Positions 28,521 through 36,587 of a stretch of 64,000 nucleotides of DNA are shown piece by piece. The first letter of the stretch is position 1, and each line of letters starts with the position of its first letter. The position numbers and the translations under genes were made by a program. The stretch comes from Lewinellaceae bacterium (GTDB lineage: Bacteria; Bacteroidota; Bacteroidia; Chitinophagales; Saprospiraceae): assembly GCA_020636325.1 (NCBI GenBank), contig JACJYC010000025.1, positions 22,037-86,036 on the forward strand, given 5' to 3'. Under the pieces are notes generated by a model. It saw only the letters and a program-made list of their open reading frames with translations. It had not been told where the DNA came from and did no database searches.

Positions 28521-29278
28521 AAGTTTGGATCGTCGAGGACGAGATCACCGCTGCCAGACGACTGGAAAAGATACTCTGCGAGATCGACAATACCCTGGAG
28601 ATCGCAGCCAGACTGGACAGCATTGAAGCCGCACTCAACTTCGCGGACAAAAACCCTTTACCGGACCTGCTGTTTATGGATATCCACCTGGCAGACGGGT
28701 CCTGTTTCGAGATCTTCGAGCACCTGAAGGTCGATAAACCGATCATTTTTACTACGGCCTACGACCAGTATGCGATCCAGGCATTCAGGGTAAACGCCAT
28801 AGACTACCTGCTCAAACCCATCAAGCGCCAGGAGCTCGAACAGGCGCTTGACAAATACCGGCAGCTGGCTGAAAAATCGGCCATCGATTATAAAAAACTG
28901 GCCGCCATTATTCAAAAAGACGCCCCGTCGAAACGGTTTTTGATCCGGGTCGGCCAGCACATCAAGATCATCGACCTGACGGAGGCCGCTTACTTTTATA
29001 CCGAAGAAAAGATCACGTTCGTCATTACCTGGGAAGGGAAACGGTATCCGCTGGACCAATCGCTGGAAAAACTGGAGGAGTTCCTGGATCCCGAAAAATT
29101 CTTCCGGATCAACCGGCAGTTCATCATTCACGTCCAGGCCATAAGAGAAATGTACGCTTATTCAAAATCCAGGGTAAAGCTGGAGCTGCAACCCGCGTGC
29201 GACCTGGAGACGATTGTCAGCACCGAACGGTCGCCACATTTCAAAAAATGGCTTCAGGGTGAACTGGAAAACTCCTGA
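28517..29278 (+). CDS. LytTR-family response regulator
   Basis: 253 residues. Receiver domain (1-125) with phosphoacceptor Asp55 in LLFMDIHLADG, acidic pocket VEDE near residue 5, and the YAIQAFRVNAIDYLLKPI C-terminus. LytTR DNA-binding domain from about 140: FLIRVGQHIKIIDLTEAAYFYTEE through FFRINRQFIIHVQAI. The ATG overlaps the kinase stop (ATGA). LytTR proteins bind paired direct repeats; matching pairs are seen at 25017 and 29283. Confidence 0.94.
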   Translation: MKVWIVEDEITAARRLEKILCEIDNTLEIAARLDSIEAALNFADKNPLPDLLFMDIHLADGSCFEIFEHLKVDKPIIFTTAYDQYAIQAFRVNAIDYLLKPIKRQELEQALDKYRQLAEKSAIDYKKLAAIIQKDAPSKRFLIRVGQHIKIIDLTEAAYFYTEEKITFVITWEGKRYPLDQSLEKLEEFLDPEKFFRINRQFIIHVQAIREMYAYSKSRVKLELQPACDLETIVSTERSPHFKKWLQGELENS

Positions 29279-29282
29279 TTTT

Positions 29283-29353
29283 CCCGTTCAGGGGGCTTTT
29301 TTTCCCGTTCGGCAAGTTAATTTTTGATCCTTTGATCCAGGGGGATATTTTTG
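29283..29353 (+). promoter_or_regulatory. LytTR operator and promoter of the cytochrome/YceI/barrel operon
   Basis: Repeats CCCGTTCAG (29283-29291) and CCCGTTCGG (29304-29312), 21 bp apart, the same layout as at 25017. They are followed by an excellent Bacteroidota promoter: -33 TTTG at 29323-29326, 19-bp spacer, -7 TATTTTTG at 29346-29353 (exact). The second box ends 10 bp before the -33 element, the position expected for activation. Confidence 0.75.
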
Positions 29354-29388
29354 GCCTCGAATTCAAGCGCCCGAAACGCCCTTAGATC

Positions 29389-30177
29389 ATGGACAAAATT
29401 TTAGCGACATTATTTATCTGCCTGGTTGTTTCCGTTTTGCTGATTTCATGCAAACACGAACCATTCGGCCCAATGAGCGACGGTGAAATAACACCGGTTG
29501 ATACCACCGGCAACCCGATCGATACGACCGGTACGGGCAATCCCGCCGACACCAGCTCCAATACGCCCTGCGACCCCAATCTGGTTTATTTCCAAACCCA
29601 GGTACTGCCGATCCTTCAATCCAACTGCGCGCTCAGCGGCTGCCACGATGACCAGTCGGCCCAGGATGGCGTTGTGCTGTCCAGCTACGCAAAAGTCATG
29701 TCAACAGCCGACGTGGAACCGGGGGACCTCTCCGAAAGCAAGCTCTACAAAGTCCTCGTTGATGACGACCCGGAAGACAGAATGCCGCAAACGCCCCGGC
29801 AACCGCTGGCAGCCAATCAGATTGAACTGATCTCGAAATGGATCCAGCAGGGCGCCAAAGACCTGACTTGCGAGGAGGGGAATTCCGGCGGAAACGGGAA
29901 CGGTTGCGCAACGGACAACCGCAGCTTTTCTTCCCATATCGCTCCGATCCTGCAGACGCATTGCATCACCTGCCACAGCGGCCCGCTGCCTTCGGGCGGT
30001 TACGATTTTACCGTTTACAGCGGCGTGAAGAAAGCTGTGGACAATAATCGCCTGGTCGGCGCCATTCAATGGCAGCAGGGGTTTACAGCTATGCCCTACG
30101 GAAGCGCCGCGAAAATCCCGGATTGCGCGATCAACCAGATCAAGGCCTGGGTGGATGCAGGCGCGCCGAATAATTAA
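29389..30177 (+). CDS. Lipoprotein with two c-type cytochrome-like modules
   Basis: 262 residues. A lipobox (LLISC, cysteine near residue 21) and a Thr/Asp/Gly-rich linker (residues 30-60) suggest a surface or periplasmic lipoprotein. Two similar modules follow, each with a haem-type motif. The second is a standard CXXCH (HCITCHSG); the first reads NCALSGCHDD, with four residues between the cysteines (CX4CH). Each ends with a methionine candidate (EDRMPQTP, FTAMPYG) and a helix such as QIKAWVDAGAPNN. This resembles the planctomycete-type cytochrome C domain. Whether the CX4CH site takes covalent haem is uncertain. Confidence 0.8.
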   Translation: MDKILATLFICLVVSVLLISCKHEPFGPMSDGEITPVDTTGNPIDTTGTGNPADTSSNTPCDPNLVYFQTQVLPILQSNCALSGCHDDQSAQDGVVLSSYAKVMSTADVEPGDLSESKLYKVLVDDDPEDRMPQTPRQPLAANQIELISKWIQQGAKDLTCEEGNSGGNGNGCATDNRSFSSHIAPILQTHCITCHSGPLPSGGYDFTVYSGVKKAVDNNRLVGAIQWQQGFTAMPYGSAAKIPDCAINQIKAWVDAGAPNN

Positions 30178-30206
30178 AAGTAACTCGAAAAGTCAACCAA
30201 TTTAAA

Positions 30207-30581
30207 ATGGATCGTACGAAAAAACTGATCTTCTTTTTGATTTCTTTTTCAATCATGGGCATTACTTCCTGTTATTACGACGTTGAAGAAGAACTCTATC
30301 CTCAAAACAGTTGTGTGACGGATGGAGCGACCTACCAGGGTACCGTGCTCCCGATCATCCAAAACAATTGCTATATCTGCCACAGCCAGTCGGCCAAGCA
30401 GGGGAATGTCGTTTTGGAAGGTTACGACAACCTTAAGTTCTATGTCGACAACCAAAAACTTGTCGGGGTGATCAACCACGCGCCGGGATTCCAGCAGATG
30501 CCTCAGGGACAGCCCAAACTCGGGGATTGCAACATCGCCAAGATTGAGGCGTGGGTCCAGGCCGGCGCGCCCAATAATTAG
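30207..30581 (+). CDS. Small single-haem cytochrome-like lipoprotein
   Basis: 124 residues. Lipobox-like ITSC near residue 22 after a hydrophobic leader; one CXXCH (NCYICHSQS); candidate distal Met in GFQQMPQGQ; C-terminal helix KIEAWVQAGAPNN, almost identical to the end of the preceding protein. It is therefore a one-module relative of its neighbour, 29 bp downstream in the same operon. Probably an electron carrier on the outer side of the inner or outer membrane. Confidence 0.8.
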   Translation: MDRTKKLIFFLISFSIMGITSCYYDVEEELYPQNSCVTDGATYQGTVLPIIQNNCYICHSQSAKQGNVVLEGYDNLKFYVDNQKLVGVINHAPGFQQMPQGQPKLGDCNIAKIEAWVQAGAPNN

Positions 30582-30602
30582 TAACTTTTAAAACAGGAAG
30601 CC

Positions 30603-31013
30603 ATGAAAAAAATCTGGATTGCCATTGCCTCATTAGCCCTGATCGGCGCTGTTACGGGAATTTACCTGTGGAACAAACCCCATAAGAACATGAACCGGGC
30701 CGCAGCTGATTTCAAAATGGAATCGGCGGCCCTGTTTACCGATTTTGAAACGGACGAAGCCGGCGCCAACACCAAGTACCTGGACAAGGTCATAGAAGTG
30801 ACCGGCGTGGTGCGGTCCGTCTCAAAAGAGGACGACGGAATCATCAGCGTTACCCTGGCAACGGATGATGAACTGGCAGGCGTGATTTGCCAGCTTGACG
30901 AATTGACAACCCATAAGCGAACGGAATTTCAGGCCGGTGAAAAGGTCACCTTCAAGGGGATCTGTACCGGAATGCTGATGGACGTGGTGCTCGTTCGTTG
31001 TGTGGAAGTTTGA
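30603..31013 (+). CDS. OB-fold (tRNA_anti-like) exported protein
   Basis: 136 residues: N-terminal signal anchor (IWIAIASLALIGAVTGIYLW), then an OB-fold of the tRNA_anti-like type (KYLDKVIEVTGVVRSVSKEDDGIISVTLATD ... FQAGEKVTFKGICTGMLMDVVLVRCVEV). These Bacteroidota proteins have no known ligand; an RNA role is unlikely for an exported protein. It lies 21 bp after the small cytochrome gene. Confidence 0.75.
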   Translation: MKKIWIAIASLALIGAVTGIYLWNKPHKNMNRAAADFKMESAALFTDFETDEAGANTKYLDKVIEVTGVVRSVSKEDDGIISVTLATDDELAGVICQLDELTTHKRTEFQAGEKVTFKGICTGMLMDVVLVRCVEV

Positions 31014-31080
31014 CGGCCGGTTAGAACCGTATTGACGCGCATACTCAGACAAACATTAATCTTATAAACCAATTTTGAAA

Positions 31081-31638
31081 ATGAAAAAATTATCAGTTCT
31101 TGCTTGTTTTTGCTTGCTGGCCTCCGCCTCTCTCTTTGCTCAGAAGTACTTTACCCGCGAAGGCAAGATCTCTTTCTTTTCCGAAGCTTCCATGGAAAAG
31201 ATCGAAGCCCACAACCAGAAAGCGACCAGCGTGCTTGACGCTGAAACAGGTAAAATGGAATTCGCTGTCCTCATCAAGGCCTTTCAGTTTGAAAAAGCTT
31301 TGATGCAGGAACACTTCAACGAAAATTATCTGGAGAGCAGCAAGTACCCCAAGGCTGTCTTCAAAGGCGAGATCGTGGACTTTGCCAATAAAGTGAACCT
31401 GAAAAAAGACGGTGAATACGCGGTAAAGGTGAAGGGCGACCTGACCATCCACGGCGTCACCAAACAGGTTGAAACAGACGGGGTGTTCAAGGTTGCAGGC
31501 GGTGTGATCTCTGCCGTATCCACCTTTGACGTAGCGCTCGCCGATCACAAAGTAGAAATTCCTGCACTGGTCAAGGACAACATCGCTAAAACCGTCAAGG
31601 TATCGGTCGATGTCCAATACCAGGAATTGAAGAGCTAA
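31081..31638 (+). CDS. YceI family protein (second copy)
   Basis: 185 residues. Signal peptide MKKLSVLACFCLLASASLFAQ and a YceI domain closely parallel to the one at 25108: ISFFSEASMEKIEAHNQKATS, FEKALMQEHFNENYLESSKYPKAVFKG and GDLTIHGVTKQVETDG. I start at ATG 31081; a TTG two codons upstream is less likely. Two paralogues, one in each operon with the shared operator, suggest both act in the same process. Confidence 0.9.
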   Translation: MKKLSVLACFCLLASASLFAQKYFTREGKISFFSEASMEKIEAHNQKATSVLDAETGKMEFAVLIKAFQFEKALMQEHFNENYLESSKYPKAVFKGEIVDFANKVNLKKDGEYAVKVKGDLTIHGVTKQVETDGVFKVAGGVISAVSTFDVALADHKVEIPALVKDNIAKTVKVSVDVQYQELKS

Positions 31639-31723
31639 AGCTAGTTTGTTATTCCCCCTTTTATGCGTTCCCAACCCGGAGCAGTCCGGATGAAGTACGC
31701 ATCTAGGGCTTTTCGAGGCTTTG

Positions 31724-31760
31724 GGCGGCCGAGTCGGGCTAGACTTGGCCGCCTTTATTA
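31724..31760 (+). terminator. Possible terminator or attenuator hairpin
   Basis: Stem GGCGGCCGAGTC with GACTTGGCCGCC (12 bp, one wobble), loop GGGCTA, followed by TTTATT. It lies between the second YceI and the DUF5777 gene, so it may partly separate them. Confidence 0.5.
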
Positions 31761-31807
31761 AGGCCCGGTTGTGTTGAGTTTCCGTGCAATTATTAAAAGG
31801 ATTATCC

Positions 31808-32704
31808 ATGAAAGCGAACCTTTACACCCTTTGTGCAGCTTGCTGCCTGTTTTTTTCAACGGCCGCTTTTTCCCAGGAGGACGACCTGCTGTCCTTATTG
31901 GAAGAAGAGGAAGGAACCGAATATGTGACCGCCAGTTTCAAAACAGACCGGGTGATCAACCTCCACTCATTGGAAAGTACGGCCGCCGGCGTACTGGACA
32001 TTAAAATCTCCCACCGGTTCGGCATGATCAACGGCGGCCCCTACGAATTCTTCGGCCTGGATGCGGCCACGATCCGGATCGGCGCCGACTACGGCCTGAC
32101 CGACCGGCTGACCATCGGCGGCGGCCGGAACAGCTATGAGAAAACCTTTGACGGCTTTGCCAAATACAAGTTCCTGCGCCAATCAACCGGGAAGCGTAAA
32201 ATGCCGGTTTCCGCCATTCTTTTTGCCAGCACGGCGCTGAAGTCCATCAAATGGGCCGACCCGGACCGGGAGAATTACTTCTATTCCCGATTGTATTATA
32301 CCGGCCAGCTGATCATCGGCAGGAAATTCAGCGAAAGCTTCAGCCTTCAGCTTTCCCCGACGGTGGTGCACCGGAACCTCGTTGCGACCAAAGCCGAAAA
32401 AAATGACGTTTTTGCCCTGGGCGCAGGCGGCCGGATCAAGTTGTCGAAGCGCATTACCCTGAATGCCGAATACATGTACGTCCTGCCGGATCAACTGGCG
32501 CCTGAATACAAGAACATGCTGTCCATCGGATTTGACATCGAAACAGGCGGACACGTTTTTCAGCTCCATTTCACCAATGCCACCTCCATGATCGAAAAAG
32601 GCTTCGTGACGGAAACGACAGGGGATTGGGCCGACGGCGGCATCCATTTCGGATTCAATATATCCAGGGTCTTCACGGTCAGAAAACCGAAGATCAGGGA
32701 GTAG
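31808..32704 (+). CDS. DUF5777 family outer-membrane beta-barrel protein
   Basis: 298 residues. The signal peptide ends at AAFS (start ATG 31808, MKANLYTLCAACCLFF). After an acidic segment (DDLLSLLEEEEG) come regularly spaced amphipathic strands typical of a barrel: SFKTDRVINLHSLE, VLDIKISHRFGMINGG, IRIGADYGLTDRLTIGGG, YYTGQLIIGRKFSESFSLQLSP, ending in FNISRVFTV. DUF5777 barrels are recurrently found with YceI and cytochrome genes in Bacteroidota (recollection, not checked). Possibly the outer-membrane partner of the lipoproteins upstream. Confidence 0.82.
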   Translation: MKANLYTLCAACCLFFSTAAFSQEDDLLSLLEEEEGTEYVTASFKTDRVINLHSLESTAAGVLDIKISHRFGMINGGPYEFFGLDAATIRIGADYGLTDRLTIGGGRNSYEKTFDGFAKYKFLRQSTGKRKMPVSAILFASTALKSIKWADPDRENYFYSRLYYTGQLIIGRKFSESFSLQLSPTVVHRNLVATKAEKNDVFALGAGGRIKLSKRITLNAEYMYVLPDQLAPEYKNMLSIGFDIETGGHVFQLHFTNATSMIEKGFVTETTGDWADGGIHFGFNISRVFTVRKPKIRE

Positions 32705-32728
32705 GGACGCAGTTGCCGGCCAGGCGGT

Positions 32729-34840
32729 TTATTCTTTGATCTGGTCGAGCGCCTCCCTGACCGTGCGCACCGGCAGTTTGCACAATTTATCCCTGCAGAC
32801 GAAGATCCAGGTCCGGCCTTCGGCAAATTTGCCTTCCAGCAGCTTCAGCCGGCTATGCCGTTCCGCACCCATGATCAGGACATTGGGCAGATATTGCTGC
32901 TGGAGGGAATCCCTGACAGCTCCGGCCTGATCGCCGGTAACGGCTATTTCGTACCGGGGATAGGCGTTGTCCATCTGCACTTTGGCCCAATTGGTGTAAA
33001 AGGACGGCGAACCGGATTTTAAAAGCAGATCCGAGACCGCCCGGACCATCGCCCGGCTCCGGTTGACGTACGCGGAGTCATAAAAATAGACGCCCAGGAT
33101 CGCCAGCCCTTCCGCCATCACCGAGTTGGAGGAGGCAATGACATTGTCTTCGATCTCCACTTTCCGGTGGATCAGCAACGGGTCCAGGTCAGAAGTGTAA
33201 TAGAACAGCACACTGTCGCGGGCGGAAAAATGGTTGATCGCGTATTCAGCCGTTTGCCGGGCGGCAAACAGCCAAGATTCATCGAATGTTGTTTCATACA
33301 AGCGAATAAACGCGAGGGTTGCCCAGCCGTAATCATCCAGAAAGGCGTTGATCGAAGGTTGACCATTTTTGTAATTCCGGTAAAGCCGTCCGTTTTCCTC
33401 CATCATTCCGGACCGGATCAATTCGCCGTTCTCAACCGCAGGCCCGAGGTATTCCGGATCGCCCAGATAGCTGAAGGCATCGCAATAAGCCCGGGTCATC
33501 ATGGCGTTCCAGCTGCAAAGACTTTTGTCGTCGGTGCGGGGCCGGGGTCTGTTCTGCCGCGCCTCCAACAGTGTCGCCGAGATTGCTGAAATGATCGATT
33601 TCGCTTCTTCGGGGGTGAACCCGTGTTGTCCGGCAATCTCCCTGACCGGCTGGGGCGCGTAAAGCACATTCCTGCCTGCTGCCCAGTTTCCGTTCTTTGT
33701 GATCTGATAGTATGCCTTGAACAGGTCAGCCTGCCGGTTGTGGCCGATCAGGCTGTCAATCTCGCGCTCCGTCCAGACATAGTACCGGCCTTCTTCGCCT
33801 TCCGAGTCGGCATCCACGCCGCAGTAGAATTCCCCTTCCGGACCGGTGAGTTCACGCTGTACAAAGGCCAGGGTTTGCCGGGCCACTTTTTTGTAACGGC
33901 TGAGCCCGGTTGCGGCGTAAGCCTCGGCGTACAAGCTGACCAGTTGCGCATTGTCGTACAGCATTTTTTCGAAATGGGGAATTTTCCAGTGTTCATCGGT
34001 TGAATACCGGGCAAATCCGCCGCCCAGGTGGTCGTAGATGCCGCCCCGTGCCAGGTGATCCAACGTGGTTTTTACCAATTCAAGGGCTTCGGCATTGCCG
34101 GTATGGTAGGCCCATGCCAGCAGGAATTCCTGGTTGTCGGGCAGCGGGAACTTCGGAGCGCCTTTTACCCCGCCCAGCCTGGGGTCCATCCGGCCGATCA
34201 GGTCCTTTGCGTACCGGTCGAGGTGTTGGAGATTAAATTCAGCGGGATCTGCCGTGCGGACAGGCAGGCCGGATGCGGCGATTTCCTCCGACAGATTTCC
34301 GGCGTATTTTTGCAGCTTTTGCGGATTGTCCCGGTAAACTTCCACGAAGTATTTGAGCACGTCGATCCACGCCTTCCTGGGGTGGTAACTGCCCGTCCAG
34401 ACCGGTTTCCCGTCCGGCAGAGCAAAGACATTGAGGGGCCAGCCGCAACCGTGGGGAGAGGTCAGTTGACATGCATCCATGTAGATGTTGTCAATGTCCG
34501 GACGCTCCTCGCGGTCAACCTTGATGCTGATAAAATGCCGGTTCATGATACCGGCAACGGTCGTGTCCTCAAAGCTCTCCTCCTCCATGACATGGCACCA
34601 ATGGCAGGCCGAATAGCCGATGCTGACGATCAACAGCTTGTTTTCCGCTTTTGCACGGGCCAATGCCTCCTCGCACCACGGATACCAGTCCACCGGGTTG
34701 TAAGCGTGTTGCAGCAGGTACGGGCTGGTTTCCCGGATCAGGTGGTTGGGCTCTTTTGATCCGGGGCCGGCCTGTTTGCACCCGCCGGGCAGCAGTGCAA
34801 ACAGGAACAGAACGGACAGCAATTGGCGGCAGCGGGTCAT
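32729..34840 (-). CDS. DUF255 thioredoxin-like/glycosidase-fold lipoprotein (YyaL family)
   Basis: 703 residues. Lipobox LLPGGC, then the DUF255 thioredoxin-like domain beginning NHLIRETSPYLLQHAYNPVDWYPW with the redox motif SACHWCHVMEEESF and the family block VDREERPDIDNIYMDACQ. The remainder is an alpha/alpha-barrel similar to six-hairpin glycosidases (GGIYDHLGGGFARYSTDEHW; SLCSWNAMMTRAYCDAF). Function is unsettled; most homologues are cytosolic, so the lipoprotein signal is notable. Convergent with the DUF5777 gene. Confidence 0.9.
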   Translation of the reverse strand: MTRCRQLLSVLFLFALLPGGCKQAGPGSKEPNHLIRETSPYLLQHAYNPVDWYPWCEEALARAKAENKLLIVSIGYSACHWCHVMEEESFEDTTVAGIMNRHFISIKVDREERPDIDNIYMDACQLTSPHGCGWPLNVFALPDGKPVWTGSYHPRKAWIDVLKYFVEVYRDNPQKLQKYAGNLSEEIAASGLPVRTADPAEFNLQHLDRYAKDLIGRMDPRLGGVKGAPKFPLPDNQEFLLAWAYHTGNAEALELVKTTLDHLARGGIYDHLGGGFARYSTDEHWKIPHFEKMLYDNAQLVSLYAEAYAATGLSRYKKVARQTLAFVQRELTGPEGEFYCGVDADSEGEEGRYYVWTEREIDSLIGHNRQADLFKAYYQITKNGNWAAGRNVLYAPQPVREIAGQHGFTPEEAKSIISAISATLLEARQNRPRPRTDDKSLCSWNAMMTRAYCDAFSYLGDPEYLGPAVENGELIRSGMMEENGRLYRNYKNGQPSINAFLDDYGWATLAFIRLYETTFDESWLFAARQTAEYAINHFSARDSVLFYYTSDLDPLLIHRKVEIEDNVIASSNSVMAEGLAILGVYFYDSAYVNRSRAMVRAVSDLLLKSGSPSFYTNWAKVQMDNAYPRYEIAVTGDQAGAVRDSLQQQYLPNVLIMGAERHSRLKLLEGKFAEGRTWIFVCRDKLCKLPVRTVREALDQIKE

Positions 34841-34858
34841 CGGTGTTTTTTTTACTTG

Positions 34859-35905
34859 CTAGTACCGGTAATACTTGTCAAAAACAGTGATCACGGGGAG
34901 TACATTTCCTTCCGGATCAAAAAAATCCCGGGTGGAGCGTCCATTCATCGTGGCGGGCTCCCACCAGAATACGCCCACGCCCAGGTGGTCCGGCGTATTC
35001 AGCACCATCCGGTTCACCTCGTCCAGGAAAGCCTGTTGCCCTTCCGGCGACTCCGGAAAAGGCGCGGGTTTATCCTTGTATTCGGTGGGGGAGGCGCAAT
35101 AGGCCACTTCAACCAGGATGATCGGTTTTTTATAGGTTTTGGCCATGAAGTACATATTGTCGCGCAGATCCAGCAAGGAACCGTGCCACCAGGGGTAATA
35201 GGATTGGCCGATGACATCAAAATCAATTCCGAACGAGGCCAGCCGGTCATAAAAAGCCTTGGTTTGCACCTGGTTGCCGCCTTTGTCGATATGGATCATG
35301 ATCTTTGGGCGGGGCTGGTTGCCGCAGGCTGCAAAGACGCCGTTGATGCCGGCTTGGGTCAGTTCTGCGAAATTTTGCCAGTTTTCCGGGAGTTTGCCGT
35401 CCGGCCAGATCATCCCGTTGCTGACCTCATTGCCGATCTGGACCATGTCCGGAAAGGCGGATGCTTCCCGGAAGGCGGTCATGGTTTCCCGGGTGTATTC
35501 GTAAACTGCCGTTACCAGCGCTTCATGCGACTTGCCTTCCCAGGCCTTGGGCATGAATTGCTTGCCGGGGTCCGCCCAGGTATCGGAATAATGGTAATCG
35601 AGCAGGAATTTGTAGCCGGCGTCTTTAGCGGCTTTGGCAAGGGCAATGGTGTATTCAAGGTTATTGGGCAGCCGGTCGGGGGTGTGAAACAGCCGCAACC
35701 GGATCCAGTTGTAGCCGTGGTCCCTGAATAGCTCCAGCCCCTTTTTCGGGGCGCCGTTTTCTTTGAAGGAAAATCCGTTATCCTCGGCCTGTTTCAGGAA
35801 GGAAAGGTCGGCGCCGATGGCATATTCATTTCCCTGGGCATAACTGACGTTGCATAAACAGGAAAGCATGGACGCACATAACAAGCCGGTAAATATCCTG
35901 GTCAT
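34859..35905 (-). CDS. Arabinogalactan endo-beta-1,4-galactanase (GH53)
   Basis: 348 residues with a signal peptide ending SYAQ. A GH53 TIM barrel that cuts beta-1,4-galactan side chains of pectin. Acid/base Glu160 in VQIGNEVSNGMIWP and nucleophile Glu266 in ILVEVAYC are present, along with the family start AIGADLSFLKQAEDNG and DYHYSDTWADPGKQ. It is a lone enzyme: no SusC/SusD pair or other pectin genes are near. 18 bp upstream of the DUF255 gene in the same direction. Confidence 0.93.
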   Translation of the reverse strand: MTRIFTGLLCASMLSCLCNVSYAQGNEYAIGADLSFLKQAEDNGFSFKENGAPKKGLELFRDHGYNWIRLRLFHTPDRLPNNLEYTIALAKAAKDAGYKFLLDYHYSDTWADPGKQFMPKAWEGKSHEALVTAVYEYTRETMTAFREASAFPDMVQIGNEVSNGMIWPDGKLPENWQNFAELTQAGINGVFAACGNQPRPKIMIHIDKGGNQVQTKAFYDRLASFGIDFDVIGQSYYPWWHGSLLDLRDNMYFMAKTYKKPIILVEVAYCASPTEYKDKPAPFPESPEGQQAFLDEVNRMVLNTPDHLGVGVFWWEPATMNGRSTRDFFDPEGNVLPVITVFDKYYRY

Positions 35906-36041
35906 TCTTTACGATGTTTGGAATCAGGCCAAGTTAGGGAAAATCCCGTAAGCAGGCGAAAGGGATGGCCGGAAAACCGGGCGCAAGGGCGGAAACAATT
36001 AACTTTTTATGCCCGCGGAACTACAAACGCCCCGGGATGGT

Positions 36042-36049
36042 TACCTTTG
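36042..36049 (+). promoter_or_regulatory. -7 box for the KdsC-like/UbiA/Maf operon
   Basis: TACCTTTG, exact TAnnTTTG, 19 bp before the ATG at 36068. No clear -33 element is seen. Confidence 0.45.
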
Positions 36050-36067
36050 CTGTCATGAATCCTGCAT

Positions 36068-36574
36068 ATGAATAATCTCGAGGCATTCAGACATATTCAC
36101 ACGTTTATGATCGACCTGGACCATGTGCTGTCCAGTCCGTTGTTCCGCATCGAAGCGGACGGGCATATGAGCTGGCAATTTTCCAGGAAGGACGAATTTG
36201 CCTTGCGCCTGGCGGTCCAAAGCGGGTACAATATTGCCGTCCTGTCCGGTGAGGAATTGTCGCCGGGATTGGAGGAATGGTTGAGGTCCCTCGGGCTGAA
36301 TGACCTTTTCTTTGAAACGATCGACAGGTTGGACGCTTATGAGGAATACGTTGAAAGCCGGAAAATGGACAGCGAAGGCATTCTTTACCTGGGGGGAGAA
36401 CTGCCGGATCTGGAGCCGATGATGAAAGCCGGCCTGCCCGCCTGCCCGGTTGATGCCGGACCGGAAATACTCGGCGCCGCCCACTATATCTCGCCCTTCA
36501 AAGGCGGGAACGGATGCGTCCGGGACGTCCTCTCGAAGGTCCTGAAACTCCACCACAATTGGTCCGTTGGATAA
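36068..36574 (+). CDS. KdsC-like HAD protein, probably catalytically altered
   Basis: 168 residues with the layout of KDO 8-phosphate phosphatase (KdsC): motif I MIDLDHVLSS keeps the Asp pair (D16, D18), followed by FSRKDEFALRLAVQSGYNIAVLSGEE, and a C-terminal GGNGCVRDVLSKVL block. In KdsC the metal-binding motif reads roughly GDDxxDL; here it is GGELPDL, with the two leading Asp lost. Phosphatase activity is therefore doubtful and a regulatory or structural role possible. First gene of an operon with a UbiA prenyltransferase and Maf. Confidence 0.75.
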   Translation: MNNLEAFRHIHTFMIDLDHVLSSPLFRIEADGHMSWQFSRKDEFALRLAVQSGYNIAVLSGEELSPGLEEWLRSLGLNDLFFETIDRLDAYEEYVESRKMDSEGILYLGGELPDLEPMMKAGLPACPVDAGPEILGAAHYISPFKGGNGCVRDVLSKVLKLHHNWSVG

Positions 36575-36587
36575 AGCTGAAACAGGA

